A stretch of DNA of 64,000 bases. Origin: Lineus longissimus (Eukaryota; Nemertea; Pilidiophora; Heteronemertea; Lineidae). The notes beneath the pieces are model-generated. The model did not search any database, had not been told where the DNA came from, and was given only the letters and a program-made list of their open reading frames with translations. Below, in pieces: positions 62,901-64,000 of this stretch (position 1 is the stretch's first letter; each line of letters opens with the position of its first letter). A program made the position numbers and the translations under genes. Location: contig NC_088324.1 in the NCBI RefSeq assembly GCF_910592395.1, forward strand, positions 11,992,953 to 12,056,952. The letters run 5' to 3'.

Positions 62901-64000
62901 TCTAAACACTCTTGTTCCAACACCTTAAAACATCAAGAAAGAAAACGGCTGTCAGATGCCACTGGTCTCTCACAATGGTATAATCTGAACAGACAGGATC
63001 CAGTGCACAATTTGTTTACATCTTCCTAATACCCACCTTGAGTTCACCGAGCATGCCAGGACAATCTGCCGGAGCCTCCATTGGAATGACAAGGACGTCT
63101 TCCAGGGTGCCTGCATCTGTGTCACTCAAGTCATCACCGTCATCAGGGACTGTCAGATTAGCGCTTCGTTTCTTGTCTTTTTTCTCTAGAAAATGATTTA
63201 AAAGATCAAATTTACAAATCAAAGGAATGCTATGGTGCAGTCCCAAGCTGTTAAAACAGTATTTTAAGGGCAATTTCAGAACTTTTTTTGGTTATAAACT
63301 CAAAATTGATTCTGCATGGAAACTATTGAACACCTTACAAACTAATTTGACACCATCCTGAACCCAAACCAGATTAAGAGAGTAAAAGCTAGGCAACATA
63401 GCACCAAGTTCTGATCAAAATAAAATCCTCCCAAGACTTATCAAAGTAAACTGGACAGACTCATTAAACTGCTCTTCTCCAACTACATGCAGGTTTTAAC
63501 ACCACCAACAATATTTCTGATACCACTTGACCAGTTAATGTGCTGTACACCCATGTACCCATAGATATCCTTATCCTTACCTTTGAAAAGTTTCACTATC
63601 AATGCATTTTCTGCCAATGATGAGGAACAGTTTGAATAACTTCCAAAATACTTATTAGCATATCTACTCTTGTGGTATTGATAGGCTTAACTGAATGAAT
63701 CCGTACATGAAGATATTTCAAATGAAATACATTCCATACAATTTATATCACTTATCAAGTTTAATTTTTGTGATTAGTTTTAGAACAAGAGGTATTTAAA
63801 CTAATCCTTTGTACGCCTTATATATCCATGCAACACCATTTTGCAAGATCCTGCGTCCTGCAAAATTTTGATTTCAGTCAATGAGTCACAATTTATCCTT
63901 ATGATGCATACCTTTTTGTGTCTTCTTGCCACTGCCGGGTGTACCAGGTGGAGTGTGTCCTGGTGAAGATGTCGGTGTTAGGCCAGAAGTACTTGGATGC
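56996..64000 (-). CDS. GAPVD1: GAPVD1 homologue, C-terminal two-thirds (partial)
   Basis: GAPVD1 (GAPex-5, RAP6) activates Rab5-family GTPases on endosomes through a C-terminal VPS9 domain and carries an N-terminal RasGAP domain. Exons, 5' to 3': 64000-63912 (cut by the edge), 63610-63581 (microexon), 63185-63037, 62923-62752, 62465-62184, 61937-61792, 61553-61355, 61205-60490, 60372-60229, 59987-59924, 59688-59557, 59228-58957, 58824-58670, 58519-58385, 58261-58071, 57956-57842, 57596-57458, 57268-56996. All phases chain, giving about 1,130 residues. The middle is disordered and acidic, with twin WSTDVLASD segments. The helical bundle before VPS9 has RMQLAEAINLQDKDLIAQLH. The VPS9 domain has PWPSAQAEIYLINAYK, ADDFMPVLIFVLIKANP and LLSTIQYVNSFY, including the conserved Asp and Tyr regions used for exchange. 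It ends YWWMQFSAAVEFIKTMDYNV. The RasGAP exons must lie beyond the right edge. Confidence 0.93.
63581..63610 (-). other. GAPVD1: 30-nt candidate microexon of GAPVD1
   Basis: A 30-nt segment flanked by an acceptor (CATTGGCAG) and a strong donor (CAAAG|GTAAGG), phase 1 on both sides. It adds ten residues (E-NALIVKLFK). The exons on each side also join in phase without it, so it would be a cassette exon. The acceptor's pyrimidine tract is weak. Confidence 0.55.

Overview
This is a window of an animal nuclear genome: long AT-rich introns, GT-AG splice sites whose phases chain exactly, and metazoan-only gene families (whirlin, AKNA, ASB, GAPVD1). No bacterial or organellar genes are visible. The gene content, together with many copies of the palindromes TACATGTA and TAGGCCTA, suggests a marine invertebrate. 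My guess is an echinoderm- or hemichordate-like deuterostome, but the species cannot be fixed from the sequence.

Layout, left to right. (1) 1-6118: first coding exon of a whirlin homologue on the minus strand (5345-6118), with its downstream intron running off the left edge. (2) 6119-13200: intergenic, no gene recognised. (3) 13392-34252: a complete 16-exon AKNA homologue on the plus strand. I rebuilt it splice by splice (2,026 residues). A small two-exon zinc-binding-type gene lies antisense inside its first intron (14617-15134). (4) 35548-36280: a 109-bp tandem repeat between convergent genes. (5) 36845-39944: two tandem minus-strand ankyrin-repeat/SOCS-box (ASB-type) paralogues, each in one coding exon, with splice sites that could join them into one two-cistron mRNA. 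(6) 41377-53548: a complete 20-exon plus-strand gene (1,253 residues) for an armadillo-repeat protein with three fibronectin type III domains and a long disordered tail; I do not recognise the family name. (7) 56996-64000: the 3' two-thirds of a GAPVD1 homologue on the minus strand, ending in the VPS9 domain; the RasGAP-encoding exons lie beyond the right edge.

The genes do not form one pathway. By family knowledge, whirlin is a stereocilia/cilium scaffold, AKNA a centrosomal microtubule organiser, ASB proteins are substrate receptors of Cullin-5 ubiquitin ligases, and GAPVD1 is an endosomal Rab5 exchange factor.

The points most worth a second look are the possible dicistronic ASB pair, the duplicated 5' exon region and changed zinc/AT-hook features of AKNA, a relic duplicated exon in the ARM/FN3 gene, the nested gene with a 53-nt intron, and a 30-nt microexon in GAPVD1.
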